Positions 43,138-50,920 are shown, counted from the first letter of the stretch. The stretch is 64,000 nt of DNA from Streptomyces sp. CC228A (GCF_021390935.1 NZ_JAJPUI010000004.1:496001-560000); one strand, 5' to 3'. Made by a program: numbers and translations. Notes: generated from the sequence alone by a model not told the origin.

Positions 43138-44835
43138 TTGCATTGGTTCGGCGGGACACTCGCCCCTTATGGCAAGGCCCCGAGACCCGTGGGTGCTCAT
43201 GCCCTATGGCAGAAGCCGGACGCTTGGACCGTGGGCACTACGGTGCGCCAGGCGGAGAGCAAGGACGGGCGGAGGTTGGCGGTGTTCGGCCCGTGCGGAG
43301 CGACGAACCCGGAACTGGAGCGGCTGGCCCGCTCCACGGACTTGCGAGACTTCGACGCGGCGGCATCGGCCTGGTCTGGCTCCTATGCCCTTGCCCTGGA
43401 CGACGGCGCGGGATCGTTCACCCTGTGGGCTGACCCGGCAGGCTCCTGCCCCCTGTACGTGGCAGAAGTCGATGGCGTGCCCGTGTGGGCCTCCAGTTCC
43501 TTGGCGCTCGCCTCCCTGTTGGGGAGTCGGCCGGACACGGCTTGGCTGGCAGCCCACCTCGCACACCCGACCGCTTGTGTCCCGGGGCGGTCGGCGTGGA
43601 CGGGCGTAGCGCAGATACCGCCGGGCCACCGGTGGACCGCTCCGCGTGACGGGTCGCCGTTCTCCGTGCCGTACTGGCGGCCATGTTCTTCCACGTGGTC
43701 GGAGGCGGTGGAAAGGTTACGACTCGACCTGTCGGACGGCGTGCTGATCCGGGCGAGCGGGCGGGAAGTCTCCTCTGACCTGTCCGGCGGCCTGGACTCC
43801 AGCACTCTCGCGGCCTATGCGGCGCAGTGCGGACCAGTCCTGGGGGTCACCTTCCACCCCAAGGACCGGGAGTCGGGTGGAGACGTGGACCACGCGCGCA
43901 CTGTCGCCCGCGCTTTTCCCTCCATCCGGCACCGGTTCATGGCCCTGGGCCGCGAACACCTTCCGTTCACCGACCTGGACGCCTTGGTCCTGACCGACGA
44001 GCCGGCACCCTCCGCCGTGACCGTCGCGCAGCTCTGCCACGAGTTCGCTCTACTGGCGGAAGAGGGTGCTTCCGTGCATCTGACCGGGGATGGCGGCGAC
44101 ACCCTGTTCATGCCGCCGCCGGTCCACCTGGCAGACCTAGTCCGCTCCGGCCGCCTTGTCCGCCTAGCGCGTGATGCTCAGGCGTGGGGCCGCCTCTACC
44201 GTTCGAGCCCCTGGCCTGCCGTGACAGCGGCCTGGAGCGCGCCCGATCGGCTGGCAGGCGTGGCGCTCCCGAAGCCCTGGCTCACCCACCAGGCGACCAC
44301 CCTGGCCGCGTCGGTCATCTCGCCGGAGACGGACGTTGACGGCTTGGGCTACGCCGACCGCCACCTTCTCGCCGAAGCACGGTACGTCGGCCGTACCGCC
44401 GCGACGGAGAACCAGCTTGCCGGGGCGTACGGCATCGAGATGCACAACCCGTACACGGACGCCCGGGTTCTGGAAGCGGTGATGTCGGTCCCTGCCTCGG
44501 ACCGATGGTCGGCCCGCCGGTACAAGCCGCTGCTTGCCGATGCGGTCGTGGGCCTCCTGCCCGGGGAGGTTGTGCGGCGCGGCTCCAAAGGGCTGTTCGC
44601 GGTGGACCACCACCACGGCCTACGCGCTAACCAGGCGAACGTCCTGGAGTTGGCTGACGGGCACCTGGCGGACCTCGGCCTGGTACGTCCGGCAGTCCTC
44701 CGCTCCCTTCTCCGGCGCGCGGTGCTCGGGGTGGACGTCCCCTGGGGACTAATCGAACCGCTGCTCGGCACCGAGCTATGGCTACGTGTCAGCGACACCG
44801 CGACCGAACGAGTCCGCTGGGAGGACAGGCCGTGA
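43138..44835 (+). CDS. Lasso peptide cyclase (asparagine-synthetase-like, C protein)
   Basis: 565 aa. TTG 43138 is chosen because GAAGGAGGTGA (43122-43132) lies at the right distance; the GTG at 43129 overlaps that site. The N-terminal half is a glutaminase-like domain without the usual Cys2 (starts LHWFGGTL), as in lasso cyclases. The C-terminal half has the ATP-binding motif SSDLSGGLDSST (about residue 214) and GDGGDTLFM. It would activate Glu8 as an adenylate and close the ring on Gly1. It overlaps the next gene as GTGA. A TTA codon at 43717-43719 (in ERLRLDL) suggests bldA control. Confidence 0.93.
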   Translation: MHWFGGTLAPYGKAPRPVGAHALWQKPDAWTVGTTVRQAESKDGRRLAVFGPCGATNPELERLARSTDLRDFDAAASAWSGSYALALDDGAGSFTLWADPAGSCPLYVAEVDGVPVWASSSLALASLLGSRPDTAWLAAHLAHPTACVPGRSAWTGVAQIPPGHRWTAPRDGSPFSVPYWRPCSSTWSEAVERLRLDLSDGVLIRASGREVSSDLSGGLDSSTLAAYAAQCGPVLGVTFHPKDRESGGDVDHARTVARAFPSIRHRFMALGREHLPFTDLDALVLTDEPAPSAVTVAQLCHEFALLAEEGASVHLTGDGGDTLFMPPPVHLADLVRSGRLVRLARDAQAWGRLYRSSPWPAVTAAWSAPDRLAGVALPKPWLTHQATTLAASVISPETDVDGLGYADRHLLAEARYVGRTAATENQLAGAYGIEMHNPYTDARVLEAVMSVPASDRWSARRYKPLLADAVVGLLPGEVVRRGSKGLFAVDHHHGLRANQANVLELADGHLADLGLVRPAVLRSLLRRAVLGVDVPWGLIEPLLGTELWLRVSDTATERVRWEDRP

Positions 44836-45470
44836 ACGTCCCCGCTCCGAGCCGTCACACCCGTACCGCACTGACTGGAGCGGCGGGCGTAGTCGTCAAC
44901 TACCAGACCGGAACAACCGTGGTCCTTACCGGCGATTCCCTCTCGCGCTGGCTCGACCGCCTGGAACACAGCGAAGCACCGGCCCCTGTCACAGTCCGTC
45001 CCTCGGAAACCTCATGGGGGACGAGTGAGTCATCCGCTCGGCTGGACGCTCCGGCGCCGCCCCCGTGGTCGTGGCGCATCGCGGCGAGCGTGCTTCTCGC
45101 GGGCACCCTCGCAACGCGCCATCTGGGACGAGGGCGCACGAGCTTCGGTCGCCTGGTACGGCTGGCAGAAGCAGGCCGCAACCTCCCTCGCCCGACCCGG
45201 GCGCACGCCAGCCTGGCAGTCCGGTCAGTCCGCTGGGCCGCGCGCCTGTTCCCCGCCCGTGTCGCATGTCTGGAGGAGTCCACGACAGCCGCGCTCCTGC
45301 TGGCGGCTGGCGGTCGTGGAGGAGCCTGGCGGCACGGCGTCGCCACCGATCCGATTCGGATGCACGCGTGGATCTGTGACGTTCACGGTCAGCCCATCGA
45401 GGAACCGGCTCAGACTGGGGACTACTCGCCCATCAACGGGCCAGAGCCAACGTCGAAGAGGTATCGATGA
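44832..45470 (+). CDS. Fused lasso peptide B protein (recognition element + leader protease)
   Basis: 212 aa, GTG start overlapping the cyclase stop. The first ~55 residues (ALTGAAGVVVNYQTGTTVVLTGDSLSRWLDRLE) look like a PqqD/B1-type leader-recognition element. The C-terminal ~120 residues are a B2 transglutaminase-like protease: cysteine in FPARVACLEES, histidine in IRMHAWI, aspartate in CDVHGQPIEEP. In most actinobacteria B1 and B2 are separate genes; here they appear fused. It would bind the leader and cut after Lys26. The stop overlaps the next start as ATGA. Confidence 0.88.
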   Translation: MNVPAPSRHTRTALTGAAGVVVNYQTGTTVVLTGDSLSRWLDRLEHSEAPAPVTVRPSETSWGTSESSARLDAPAPPPWSWRIAASVLLAGTLATRHLGRGRTSFGRLVRLAEAGRNLPRPTRAHASLAVRSVRWAARLFPARVACLEESTTAALLLAAGGRGGAWRHGVATDPIRMHAWICDVHGQPIEEPAQTGDYSPINGPEPTSKRYR

Positions 45471-46009
45471 CCGACCCGTACATCCTGCTCCCGGGCCAGC
45501 GCGTCAGCCTGGCCATGCCGGACCGCGACCACCTGCCCGACTACCACCGCTGGGAGAACGACCCCGGCACGATCCTGGGCTTCGGGACACAGGTCCCCCA
45601 GTCCTGGGAGGTCCGTGCCGGCGGATGGGAAGCGGCCGGACGGAACCGGGATTTCCCCCAGTTCGAGGTGATCACGACTGAGGAGCGCACTCCGGTCGGT
45701 CTCACAACGCTCCAGATCGACTCAGCCGTACGGACCGCCGAGTACGTCATCCTGCTCGCGCCGGAAGCGCGAGGCAAAGGGCTGGCCACGGAGGCGACGG
45801 CCCTGACGCTGCGGTGGGCATTCGAGTACGCCGCGCTGCGGATGGTCTGGCTGAAGGTACTGGAGCCCAACGCAGCAGGGCTCACCGCCTATGAGAAGGC
45901 CGGGTTCAAACCCGCCGGGCGCCTGCGCCAGTCCGGCTACTGGCGCGGTCGCCCCTGCGATGAACTCCTGATGGACGCGGTAGCGGAAGAATTCCCCGCT
46001 GCCCCCTGA
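45467..46009 (+). CDS. GNAT acetyltransferase of the lasso cluster
   Basis: 180 aa, ATG overlapping the B-protein stop by four bases. RimJ/RimL-like GNAT: acceptor part LPDYHRWENDPGTI, acetyl-CoA loop LAPEARGKGLATEATALTLRWAF, and NAAGLTAYEKAGFKPAGRLRQSGYWRGR. Coupling to the lasso enzymes and the lysine at core position 10 predict that it acetylates that lysine, as AlbT does for albusnodin. In that system the acetyltransferase is needed for product formation. Confidence 0.92.
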   Translation: MTDPYILLPGQRVSLAMPDRDHLPDYHRWENDPGTILGFGTQVPQSWEVRAGGWEAAGRNRDFPQFEVITTEERTPVGLTTLQIDSAVRTAEYVILLAPEARGKGLATEATALTLRWAFEYAALRMVWLKVLEPNAAGLTAYEKAGFKPAGRLRQSGYWRGRPCDELLMDAVAEEFPAAP

Positions 46010-46029
46010 CGTGACGAACTGATCCCGGA

Positions 46030-46057
46030 GCCCCGGCGGGCTTCCCTCCGCCGGGGC
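46030..46057. terminator. Bidirectional terminator hairpin
   Basis: Perfect 10-bp stem GCCCCGGCGG (46030-46039) / CCGCCGGGGC (46048-46057), 8-base loop, between the convergent acetyltransferase and recombinase genes. Confidence 0.75.
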
Positions 46058-46092
46058 CTGGCGTCCGGCTTCCGTACCCCTGTGCGCCTGTC

Positions 46093-46926
46093 TCAGGCGT
46101 TCTCACCGATGTGCCGGTACAAGGTGGCCCGGGAGATCCCCAGGGCCTTGGCGATGGCCGTGACGCTCTCGCCCTTGGCGTGCCGGGCACGGGCTATGGC
46201 TAGCTTGTCGTCATCCACGACGGAGGGGCGTCCACCGTGGTTGCCCTTACGGGCCGCAGTGTCCAGCCCCTCCAACGTCTTCTCCCGGATGCCTTCCCGC
46301 TCCACCTCGGCGGCCACGGCCAGGACGGCGAACACGATGGCTCCCGCCCCGTTCGGGTCGTACACGCCCTGCAAGGGACCGGAGAGGAGTTCCAGTTGGA
46401 TGCCGTCCGCTTGCAGGGTGGAGGACAACGTCATGAGTTCCGCCGCGTTGCGGGCAAGACGCTTCATCTCCACCACCGTCAGGATGACGGGCTGGTTCGG
46501 TGCGGCTGTCTTGATCTCCCGTGCCAGAGCCAACGCCTTCTCCAACTCCGGCCGCTCCTTCACACGCGTACTGATCTTCTCCGAGAACACCCGCGTGCAG
46601 TCGGCACGGGCAAGCATGTCCAACTGGCTCTGGAGTTCCTGCCCGACCGTGCTGCACCTGGCATAGCCCAGTCGGATCGCTGCGCCCGGTACGGCTTCGG
46701 ACACCACGGGTACCGGATCACCCTGTACCCACCGCTTACCGGGGTTACGGTCGGCCGGGGTCTTCACGGTGAGTTCCGCCTTCAGGGACGGCACGAGGGC
46801 GAAGCGCCCCGTGTGGTAGCTGGCTGCCACCTTGCCCGCTCCCGTACGGCAGGGGCTACCGGCAGGGGCTTCGCACTTCGGGCAGGGGTGACGCTCGACC
46901 TGATCGGCCGGGTTGTTCGTGGTCAT
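46093..46926 (-). CDS. Serine recombinase (resolvase/invertase) with N-terminal zinc-finger-like extension
   Basis: 277 aa. The first ~45 residues carry a CxxC...C...H pattern (HPCPKCEAPAGSPCRTGAG ... SYHTGRF) seen at the start of some actinobacterial resolvases. The catalytic domain begins IRLGYARCSTVGQELQSQLD, with the nucleophile serine after YARC, and has EMKRLARNAAELM with active-site arginines. The end has an HTH (GESVTAIAKALGISRATLYRHI). It may resolve or invert DNA within the element. GAGACG words directly upstream are possible binding sites. Confidence 0.92.
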   Translation of the reverse strand: MTTNNPADQVERHPCPKCEAPAGSPCRTGAGKVAASYHTGRFALVPSLKAELTVKTPADRNPGKRWVQGDPVPVVSEAVPGAAIRLGYARCSTVGQELQSQLDMLARADCTRVFSEKISTRVKERPELEKALALAREIKTAAPNQPVILTVVEMKRLARNAAELMTLSSTLQADGIQLELLSGPLQGVYDPNGAGAIVFAVLAVAAEVEREGIREKTLEGLDTAARKGNHGGRPSVVDDDKLAIARARHAKGESVTAIAKALGISRATLYRHIGENA

Positions 46927-46934
46927 GATCAGAA

Positions 46935-47069
46935 CGTCTCATAAACATGTCTCGAAAGCCAGTGGTGAGGCGGATCTTTTGAGACGGGTTTCGAGACGCG
47001 AGAGTGAGGGCGAAACGGACACGGCCCGATGCCGCGCCGAGCGTCTCACTATCGACGGTTTTTGAGACG
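46935..47069. repeat. Cluster of GAGACG words upstream of recombinase
   Basis: Six copies of GAGACG or GAGACA in 135 bases, in both orientations: 46935-46940 (-), 46948-46953 (-), 46981-46986 (+), 46993-46998 (+), 47042-47047 (-), 47064-47069 (+). Several are preceded by TTTT or TTTC. Candidate res/operator sites. Confidence 0.6.
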
Positions 47070-47588
47070 CCCGGTCGTGATCACTCTCCGCGTTGCCCGT
47101 GGTCCTGGTGCTCGTGCTCGGCACCTTCGGCAGTGAGGCGCTGGTGCGCCCTGCCTTGGACTTGCCCTCTGTCCTGACTGCCTGCCCGCCGTGAGGCTGT
47201 GCGCCTGCCTCCCTGCCTGCCGCTTCGCTCTCGACTCCTCGCCAGTCGTGCGGCCTGTCGGCTGCTCACAGAGACGCACAGCCGGTCGCCTGTCAGTGGC
47301 ACGGGCAAGCCTGTCAACGGCGGAGGGAAGACGGAGTCCTTTGCAGGGGCGACGGCGAGGCGGACAGCCGAGACGCAGCGAGGCGACGGCGAAGGGGTGG
47401 GGGTATGACCCCCTGAAGGGGCCTTGCCCGACCGCCATGTCTTGGCAGCTCAGATCCTGCCACGGTTCCAGACCTCGTCAGGGCGGTGGCGAGGTAGGGC
47501 AGCGGCGAAGAAGTAGCAGGTGGGAGCACTGCCCTTGGCCTGGCCGGCACTCGGGGCCCGCATGAGAACGAGGGCTTTCGAGGGTTGC
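47070..47588. other. Non-coding part of element
   Basis: No gene with coding-like composition is seen. It contains purine-rich GCGAGGCGACGGCGAAGG words. It lies between the recombinase upstream region and the hairpin array. Confidence 0.4.
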
Positions 47589-47978
47589 CGTAAGTGGCTT
47601 CGCCCTGTGGCCGCGCAAGCGGCCCACTCCCCTTGCTGCAAGTCGAAGGGGCTTCGCGCTATGGGGGCGCGGCAGCGCCCCACCTGGCTGGCTTCCTGGT
47701 CTTCCTGTTGTCGGCCCCTTCGGGGCCGCTGTGTCGAAGCGGCTTCCGACTGTGCGGCCGAACGGCCGCCCTCCCTGCTCACGCTCTCGCCGCTGGGTCT
47801 TCGCCCATGGGGGCGCTGCCGCGCCCCTCCTTCGCTTCGCCGCTGCACGTAAGTGGCTTCACGATGTCGGCCCCCTTCGGGGCCGCTCATGACGTAGACC
47901 CTTCACCTTGCACCTGTACGTCTCGCTGTTGACGTACGTGCGTAAGTCGCTTCGCCCTGTCGGCCCCGGCAGGGGCCG
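47589..47978 (+). repeat. Array of seven boxed stem-loops
   Basis: Seven units, each with a 5' box related to CGTAAGTGGCTTCGCCCTGT followed by a 6-7 bp GC stem with a 3-4 base loop. Stems: 47609-47624, 47664-47681, 47712-47728, 47754-47769, 47810-47827, 47868-47885, 47961-47978. Stem sequence varies between units (GGCCGC/GCGGCC, GGGGCGC/GCGCCCC, CGGCCCC/GGGGCCG), yet pairing is kept. Loops are GCAA, GGCA, TTC, GAAC, TGCC, CTTC and GGCA. Full boxes are clearest at 47589, 47848 and 47941. Preserved pairing points to function as folded single-strand DNA or RNA; the role is unknown. Confidence 0.8.
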
Positions 47979-48149
47979 GGCATCAAGGCCGATGAGGCTA
48001 AGAACCTGCTGAGATAGATAAAGAGCAGCGAACGTTTTCGCAGGTCAGATGGCGTACCACGACACGGGCGGCGTTTCCCTCCGCCACGCCTGGCGTGTAC
48101 GTTCCGCGTGTTTGTACACCTGGCGTGTGTCGGTCTGGAGGGCGGGCGT

Positions 48150-48611
48150 TCAGGAAGCCCGCGCCCAGGGCGTGGCGTCACCGTGCACGCTGCACTTGCG
48201 GCCACCCCGGCCGCCCTTCTGGAAGTGGCGGTGGGGCAGGGTGAGGCATCGGACGGTTGAGTCGTGCCCGATGAGGTCCAGTGCCTTGGCTCGCCCGACC
48301 GCGTTCGTGACGCTCTGCCTGGACGGGATGACTCCGCCCTCACCGGCGAGGATCGTGGCGAGTTCACCCATGCGGAACTCGGCGTGACCTATCTGGTTCG
48401 CCTTCCACAGGGCGGAAAAGTACACGCGGTATGCCAGCGGGTGCCGGTCGTCCCTGGCCATGAGTTCGCACTGCGCCTGAGAGAGGCCGCCCCACTCGAT
48501 GCCGGGTCCGAAGTCGATGCGCACTGATCTGTGGTCCTTCCCATGGGGCGCGGTGTGCGCCGGTAGTCGGTGGTTCGCATGTGCTCCCTTCTGGTAGGCA
48601 CTGCCAGCCAT
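48150..48611 (-). CDS. Hypothetical protein, winged-helix-like, element core
   Basis: 153 aa from ATG 48611. The central part (YRVYFSALWKANQIGHAEFRMGELATILAGEGGVIPSRQSVTNAVGRAKALDLIGHDSTVRCL) reads as a winged helix, and the tail is basic with CSVHG. Located upstream of the excisionase in the same direction. Could be a DNA-binding replication or regulation protein of the element. No named family recognised. Confidence 0.72.
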   Translation of the reverse strand: MAGSAYQKGAHANHRLPAHTAPHGKDHRSVRIDFGPGIEWGGLSQAQCELMARDDRHPLAYRVYFSALWKANQIGHAEFRMGELATILAGEGGVIPSRQSVTNAVGRAKALDLIGHDSTVRCLTLPHRHFQKGGRGGRKCSVHGDATPWARAS

Positions 48612-48638
48612 CGGACTGGCTTCGGGTTGGGACTCAGA

Positions 48639-48821
48639 TCAGGCAGCGGCCCGGCACTCCTGCTCAAGCCAGCGCTCTACATCAGATGGCCGGAAGCGGA
48701 GGTGTCCGCCGATCTTGCAGGCGGGGATGTTGAGTGCTCGGTGGTTGTTGTAGACCCACGCGGGCGTCACGCCCAGGTACTCGGCCAGGTCGGTGACGCT
48801 CATCAGGCGGGTGTTCTGCAA
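48639..48821 (-). CDS. xis: Excisionase-like helix-turn-helix protein
   Basis: 60 aa: LMSVTDLAEYLGVTPAWVYNNHRALNIPACKIGGHLRFRPSDVERWLEQE, the MerR/AlpA-like excisionase fold. Excisionases bend DNA near att sites to favour excision by the integrase. Its place near a tRNA-linked tyrosine integrase supports this. Divergent from the wHTH-like gene. Confidence 0.88.
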   Translation of the reverse strand: MQNTRLMSVTDLAEYLGVTPAWVYNNHRALNIPACKIGGHLRFRPSDVERWLEQECRAAA

Positions 48822-48903
48822 AGGACGGCTCCTCGGTTAGCGGAGGGGGCGGTTCCCCCTCGGGCTGCCCATCCTGAGTTATCAGTCCGGTTCAGTCAAA
48901 CCC

Positions 48904-48918
48904 GGATGTGTCACATCC
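48904..48918. promoter_or_regulatory. Palindrome between xis and the wHTH-like gene
   Basis: GGATGTGTCACATCC, a perfect 7-bp inverted repeat around a central T, 41 bases before the downstream ATG and between two divergent genes. Likely operator for control of excision and integration functions. Confidence 0.55.
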
Positions 48919-48958
48919 TGACTTGCCTGTTGCGGTTGAGTTCCGTACGTTGTCGGCC

Positions 48959-49522
48959 ATGACGAACACCAACGATCACGTGGGCGGCGCTGCGCCCCGT
49001 GCGGGCGTCGAACAGGTCCAGCGCATCGGGGCGTGGAAGGTCACCATGTGGCTTCCGCTGGACTCCACCTCGGGCAACCCCCGCGAAATCCGGATCGAGC
49101 CGCACGAGGAAGCCGACCCGCAAGAGGTAGCGCGCGGCATCACCAGCACGGTCCTGCGACAGATCGACACGGCCGCGTTCGCGGAAGAGGTGGGGCCGCT
49201 GGCGAAGCAGGCTCTTGCTGGCCAACACCAAGTCGAGGAGTTCCGCGAGAAGCTGGCCGGCCTGCCCAAGGGGCTGTCGGACGAGTACCTCGCGTTCCTC
49301 TCCGCCTTCTACGTGCGCGTGGTTGAGATCGGCGAACGTGCTCCCATTCAGTCACTCGAATACGTCACCGGTACCAAGCAGGCCACGTTGAAGGGCCACC
49401 TTCGAGCGGCGCGACAGCGCGGCTTCCTGACCAAGGTCGAAGGCAAGCCGGGCGGACAGCTCACGGACAAGGCGGCCGAGATTTTGAAGAGGACCAGTGT
49501 CAGCAACGTGCGACAGCCGTAG
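48959..49522 (+). CDS. Hypothetical element protein upstream of integrase, wHTH-like end
   Basis: 187 aa from ATG 48959. The middle is helical (ITSTVLRQIDTAAFAEEVGPLAKQALAGQ). The last ~75 residues look like a winged helix (YLAFLSAFYVRVVEIGER, QATLKGHLRAARQRGFLTKVEGKPGGQLTDKAAEIL). It is 32 bases before the integrase and probably co-transcribed with it. Likely regulator of integration; family not recognised. Confidence 0.75.
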   Translation: MTNTNDHVGGAAPRAGVEQVQRIGAWKVTMWLPLDSTSGNPREIRIEPHEEADPQEVARGITSTVLRQIDTAAFAEEVGPLAKQALAGQHQVEEFREKLAGLPKGLSDEYLAFLSAFYVRVVEIGERAPIQSLEYVTGTKQATLKGHLRAARQRGFLTKVEGKPGGQLTDKAAEILKRTSVSNVRQP

Positions 49523-49554
49523 CGGCTGGGACAGAGCGAGGGGGAACTAGCCGG

Positions 49555-50832
49555 GTGGCAAAGCGCGGCAACGGGCTCGGTGGGACTCCGGTGGAGATCC
49601 CGCGCACGGGCCGACCGAACACCTGGGGTGTGCGTACGCCCCTGCACTTCGACCCGGCGACGGGCAAGAAGGGGCGCTACTGGATAGGCCGGGAGTACAA
49701 GACCAAGACGGAGGCGGAACGGGCGCTGCGCAAGTGGCACAGCGACCACGAGGCAGGCACCCTCACGCCCCGTTCCGGCATGACCATGGGCGAGCTCATG
49801 GACGGGTGGCTTGCCAAGCATCGGGGCGAGGACACCACGAGGGAGGGGTACGAGCCGAAGATCCGGCTGCACATCAAGCCGCACATAGGCAAGGTCAAGG
49901 TGGTGGAGGTGACGGACGAGCGGCTGGACGAGCTGTACCGGCTCTTGGAGAGCACGCCCATCGAGGCGAACGGCAACAAGCCGCTCGGCCCCAAGAGCGT
50001 CCGTCACATCCACAACATCATCTCGGCGGCGCTGGACTCTGTGACGGGACCGAGGAAGCTCCTCACGGTCAACCCGGCCCACACGGCGAACCCGCCCACG
50101 GAACGGCAGATCAAGGCGGCACAGCCGGACTTCCCCACCCTCAACGATCACGAGACGGCGCACTTCCTCAAAGAGATATGGACGCCGTGCGGCAACCGGG
50201 CGTGCGACGGGGGACTGACCCACCACTGTCTTCGGGACGCCCCGCTGTGGACCGCCTACGCGGCCACCTCATGCCGCCGCAGCGAAGTGCTGGGGTGGAA
50301 GTGGTCGCTCATCCACTGGGATGAGTGCGCCATCGAACTGGCCTGGGTCGTGGTCGAGGAAGGCAACACCTACCGGCTGCGCAAGCTCACCAAGGACGGA
50401 GACGACAACGCGATCATCTACGTAGACCAAGCCCTGATGAACGTCCTCAAGCGGCAGAAGGAACGCCAGGACGCGGAGCGGGAACGCCTCGGGGATCTCT
50501 GGGTGGACCATGACCTCGTGTTCGCCCGAGACGGCTTCAAGCTGTACCGGGGCGAGGCAGGCGGACCACAGGACCCCGAGAAGGTGTCGGCCCGCTGGCG
50601 GACGGCACGCAACCGCCTGCACCTGCCGGACAACTTCCGGCTGCACGACTGGCGGGCGTCGAAGATCACGAACGATCTCGACAATCACGAGAACCCGGTA
50701 GAGGTCTCGGCCAACGCTCGGCACCACTCGCCGGGCTACACCATGGCGCGGTACGGCAGGCGTCGCGCCGAAGGGGCGAAGAAGCTGGCTGCTTCCAGCG
50801 CTGCCCGTCTCGGCCTGTCATCCCTGGTCTGA
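49555..50832 (+). CDS. int: Tyrosine recombinase (integrase) of the element
   Basis: 425 aa, GTG start with a GGGGG site. N-terminal arm-binding part (RYWIGREYKTKTEAERALRKWH), core-binding segment (TMGELMDGWLAKHRGEDTTREGYEPKI), then the catalytic domain. That domain has arginine in TSCRRSEVLGWKW (about 241), HxxR in LHDWRAS (about 363), and ARHHSPGYTMARYGR with the likely nucleophile tyrosine about residue 400. Acts on the tRNA-Leu core 90 bases downstream. This is the usual Streptomyces pattern of int adjacent to attR. Confidence 0.95.
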   Translation: MAKRGNGLGGTPVEIPRTGRPNTWGVRTPLHFDPATGKKGRYWIGREYKTKTEAERALRKWHSDHEAGTLTPRSGMTMGELMDGWLAKHRGEDTTREGYEPKIRLHIKPHIGKVKVVEVTDERLDELYRLLESTPIEANGNKPLGPKSVRHIHNIISAALDSVTGPRKLLTVNPAHTANPPTERQIKAAQPDFPTLNDHETAHFLKEIWTPCGNRACDGGLTHHCLRDAPLWTAYAATSCRRSEVLGWKWSLIHWDECAIELAWVVVEEGNTYRLRKLTKDGDDNAIIYVDQALMNVLKRQKERQDAERERLGDLWVDHDLVFARDGFKLYRGEAGGPQDPEKVSARWRTARNRLHLPDNFRLHDWRASKITNDLDNHENPVEVSANARHHSPGYTMARYGRRRAEGAKKLAASSAARLGLSSLV

Positions 50833-50851
50833 CCAGGAAGTTCGCTCGGCT

Positions 50852-50873
50852 GTTGGTCACGTGGTTGGTCACG
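50852..50873. repeat. Candidate integrase arm sites, right end
   Basis: Two direct copies of GTTGGTCACG at 50852-50861 and 50864-50873, 48 bases inside the right core. They match the copies near the left core. Confidence 0.65.
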
Positions 50874-50895
50874 CCACAGCCGGAGAAACAGAAAA

Positions 50896-50914
50896 ACCCC
50901 AGGTCAACTGGGGT
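50896..50914 (-). terminator. Terminator of tRNA-Leu
   Basis: Stem ACCCCAG/CTGGGGT with loop GTCAA. On the minus strand it is followed by TTTTT (50895-50891), a classical intrinsic terminator six bases beyond the tRNA 3' end. It is brought in by the element, since it lies inside the core boundary. Confidence 0.8.
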
Positions 50915-50920
50915 CTCTGC

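Noticed and set aside
43138..44835. True asparagine synthetase or beta-lactam synthetase
   Set aside because: It lacks the N-terminal catalytic cysteine and sits between a lasso precursor and a B protein with translational coupling.
47049..47852. Several overlapping small open frames on both strands
   Set aside because: All are Arg/Ser/Pro-rich, lack ribosome sites, and overlap the hairpin array. No frame shows coding-like composition.
47589..47978. CRISPR array
   Set aside because: Units have variable stems and uneven spacing, with no constant repeat separated by unique equal-length spacers and no cas genes nearby.
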